Origin: Talpa occidentalis
Lineage: Eukaryota; Chordata; Mammalia; Eulipotyphla; Talpidae
Assembly (NCBI RefSeq): GCF_014898055.3
Contig: NW_023605305.1
Coordinates: 114,920,734 to 114,984,733 of the forward strand
DNA length: 64,000 nt
Direction: 5' to 3'
Shown here: positions 61,840 to 64,000 of the stretch, one piece after another
Position numbering within the stretch: position 1 is the stretch's first letter
Layout of the letters: the number at the start of each line of letters is the position of its first letter
Notes under the pieces: model-generated
Databases searched by the model: none
Seen by the model: the letters and a program-made list of their open reading frames with translations, nothing else
Told to the model about the DNA's origin: nothing
Made by a program: the position numbers and the translations under genes

Positions 61840-63200
61840 GTGGCGAGAGCGGGGAAGCGCCTGAGGAGGGGACCCCGGGACTCCCAGCGCCCCGACCCGC
61901 CCCGTCACACGCGCTGGCGCCGGGGGGGGGGGGGGGGGCCGAGACGCGAGACGCGGGCATTAAACTGCAGCGCTTAAGCCACTCGGTGACCCCGGCCCGG
62001 CTTCCCGGGAGGCTGTTTTTTGAAGTCTTCTTGCGGGGGGGGGGGGGGCCGGGGGGCAGCGCCGGCCGCCGCGCGGCCTCGCCAGGGCGGCTTCGAAAGA
62101 GAAACCAGGGGAAACTGGGCCTCTGAGTTTTGCCGGGAAGCCCAAGAACGGGGGAGGAGGATGAGTCAACGTGCCTGTGTCCCGCAGGGCGCGTGAACCC
62201 CAGCTCGCGCAGGGGTGCGGGGGGGCACGGCCGCACCCCCAGGATGCGCGCACGCGTGCAGGTGTGTTCACGGGCAGGTGCGCGCGGAAACCAGAGCCGC
62301 TGCAGGGGCTGGGCCGCCCCCCGCGGACACCCGATCGCCGATGAATGATTCATGCCGAGCACGGCCCGGCCGGAAGCCCGGCGGCCCCGCGCCCCTCCCG
62401 CGGCGAGCGGGGCGCGGGCGGGGCCGGGGGCCGGCGGGGCAGCCCCGGCCGAGGGTGCGGGCCGGCGCCGCGGACTCCGGGAGTCGAGAAACGCGCCGGG
62501 GGCGTCGAGGAGCTGCTCCGCGGAGGCCCAGCGTGGACGGAGGCTGCAGCCGTCGGGGCCCCGCCTTTCCCGGGAGCCGCTCGGCGCCCGCGCCCTTCCG
62601 GCCTCGGCGTTTAGGGGTCGCGCGTCGGGGCGGCCCCGCCACCCTCGGCCCCGCGCTCGCGCCGCGGCAGGTGGAGCAGAAGTGGGGCGCGGGCGGCCTC
62701 TGGCGGAAGCCTCAGGCCACGTGGCCGAGCGCCCCGCAGGCGCCGCTCCGAGGGCTCGCGGCGGGGGAGCCCCGGCGCCCGGCCCGCTTCCCCCGGAGGG
62801 CGGTGCCGACTCCGACGCGGTCCCGCCGGGGCCGCCGCGGGCGGGGCGGCGACTCGGCCGCGGCCCCCGCCCGGGGGTCTGTCCGCCGGCTCCGGCCGCC
62901 CGCGCAGGGCCGGGAGGGCCAGGGCCGCGCCGCAGCCCGAGTTCGGGGCCCGGGCGCCGACGCGCCGTGGAGGGGCGCCCCGCCCGCCGCAGCTGGAGGA
63001 GGAGGTTGGCACAAAGGCCGGGGCGGTGACCCCAGGCCTGGAAGGGGCCCCAGACCCTGCCCCACCCCTGCGGCGGGGGCGCTGACCCCTTGAGGACAGT
63101 CCGAAGGCTTCGGGGTGACCCAGCGACCATCACCTCCGAGGCTCCGCCGCGGGGAAGGCGGCGGCGACCTCGCGCGGCCCCGGGGCCCCCACCACCCCAC
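61840..63200. other. Orphan CpG island upstream of MTMR11
   Basis: Extremely GC- and CpG-rich, with G runs at 61921-61938 and 62035-62048. It probably covers the MTMR11 promoter side but extends more than 1 kb beyond it. No first exon of a known gene was recognised on either strand; long frames (453 codons, minus) reflect composition. Confidence 0.6.
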
Positions 63201-63299
63201 CCCGCCCCGCCCCCGCCGGGACCCGGCAGGAAAGGGCGGGCGCTTCCCTGCGAGCACCGAGTCCAGCATCAACCCCCCTCCACGAAGAGAGTGAATCTT

Positions 63300-64000
63300 T
63301 TTTTAAAGTTTTAATGTTTATTTTTTTGACAGAAACCACTGAGGCAAAGGCTGTGACTGTTCGGCTAAACCTGTAACGCAATAAACCCGGCACCGGCCGA
63401 GGGGACCGCGGGGCTGGGGTGGGGGCGGGGGAGGGCGGCGGCCTCACCTAGAGGGGCAGACACAACCCTGAATATTTCCCCTCAATAAAAACAAGTAGGT
63501 GCCCCCATGCCCTGGATAGAAGGAACTAAGTGCACTTGTTTCAGCCTGAGACGCTATCACCCCTCACTAGGGTGAAGGGGTCCAGCTCGCGCCCTCACCC
63601 ACACCCCACACCTTCAACGAAGGCATCTCCGCCCTTGGAGCGCCCAGTACCTGCCTCCCGCCTCAGCCTCGGGCCGCCTCTCCCACCCGCCCCTTCCCCG
63701 GCAGCACACCCAAGTCTGCGTTCCCTTTCCAGGAACCGCCCCTTTACCCGGGCCCCATCCCGCCCAACCTCCTGCCCCCTCAAAAGCAAGCAGAAAAATT
63801 TCACTTCCCTTATAGAAACACACCCGTCCACTCTGGTCCCTGGTCCTCAGGATGGCGGGGCCCCTAAACACAGGGCCTGAATGAAGCCATGGTTTACCAT
63901 ACTTCCCACCCCGAGGACGCCCCCCAGGATTTCCAGCGTTTTTATTTTAAAAGAAGGCAAAAGGAGCTGGGATGAGTTAATTTATAAATCAAAACAAAAA
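63300..64000 (-). other. OTUD7B: Probable OTUD7B 3' UTR end
   Basis: By synteny the next minus-strand gene beyond MTMR11 is OTUD7B, and its 3' end should lie here. A minus-strand AATAAA at 63322-63317 sits just where GC-rich island DNA changes to UTR-like sequence. No coding exon is visible in the window, so the call rests on gene order. Confidence 0.45.

Noticed and set aside
61772..63133. 453-codon minus-strand frame
   Set aside because: Same compositional artefact in a CpG island; it has no domain and overlaps other equally long frames.

Overview
This is genomic DNA from a placental mammal. Genes have introns with GT/AG splice sites, CpG islands, replication-dependent histone genes with 3' stem-loops, and old mammalian repeats (MIR, L2, L1, MaLR-type LTR). 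The gene order is that of the human 1q21.2 HIST2-BOLA1-SV2A-SF3B4-MTMR11-(OTUD7B) block. There are no Alu or rodent B1/B2 elements. Instead at least eleven copies of one tRNA-derived SINE are present, some with perfect target-site duplications. It does not match the SINE families I can recall, so I place the animal outside primates and rodents (probably a laurasiatherian) and go no further.

Layout. 1-4.8 kb: repeats and intergenic DNA. 4.86-6.96 kb: a broken H2B fragment facing an intact H2A gene, then an H3.2 gene. 7-17.9 kb: a GC-rich island with one possible unrecognised terminal exon, then repeats. 17.96-21.4 kb: H2B (minus), H2A (plus) and H2A (minus), the H2BC21/H2AC20/H2AC21 trio; the first two share a bidirectional promoter and the last two converge. 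24.7-25.9 kb: BOLA1. About 28-40.3 kb: SV2A (minus), all 12 coding exons plus a likely noncoding first exon in a CpG island. 41.4-49.8 kb: intergenic repeats. 49.8-53.2 kb: SF3B4 (minus), six exons. 54.0-61.6 kb: MTMR11 (minus), 17 coding exons. 61.8-63.2 kb: an orphan CpG island. From about 63.3 kb: probably the 3' UTR of OTUD7B.

The histone genes supply S-phase nucleosome proteins and are processed at stem-loops rather than by polyadenylation. BOLA1 acts in mitochondrial Fe-S/glutathione chemistry, SV2A is a synaptic-vesicle membrane protein, SF3B4 is a U2 snRNP splicing factor and MTMR11 is a catalytically dead myotubularin. They share synteny, not a pathway.

I saw no prokaryote-style or wholly new system. 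The most interesting signals are gene conversion among the H2A copies, the decayed H2B partner, an exon-13 relic and a duplicated intronic block inside MTMR11, a start-codon frame problem in MTMR11, tandem ZNF143-like sites at BOLA1, and the unexplained coding-like terminal exon near 9 kb.
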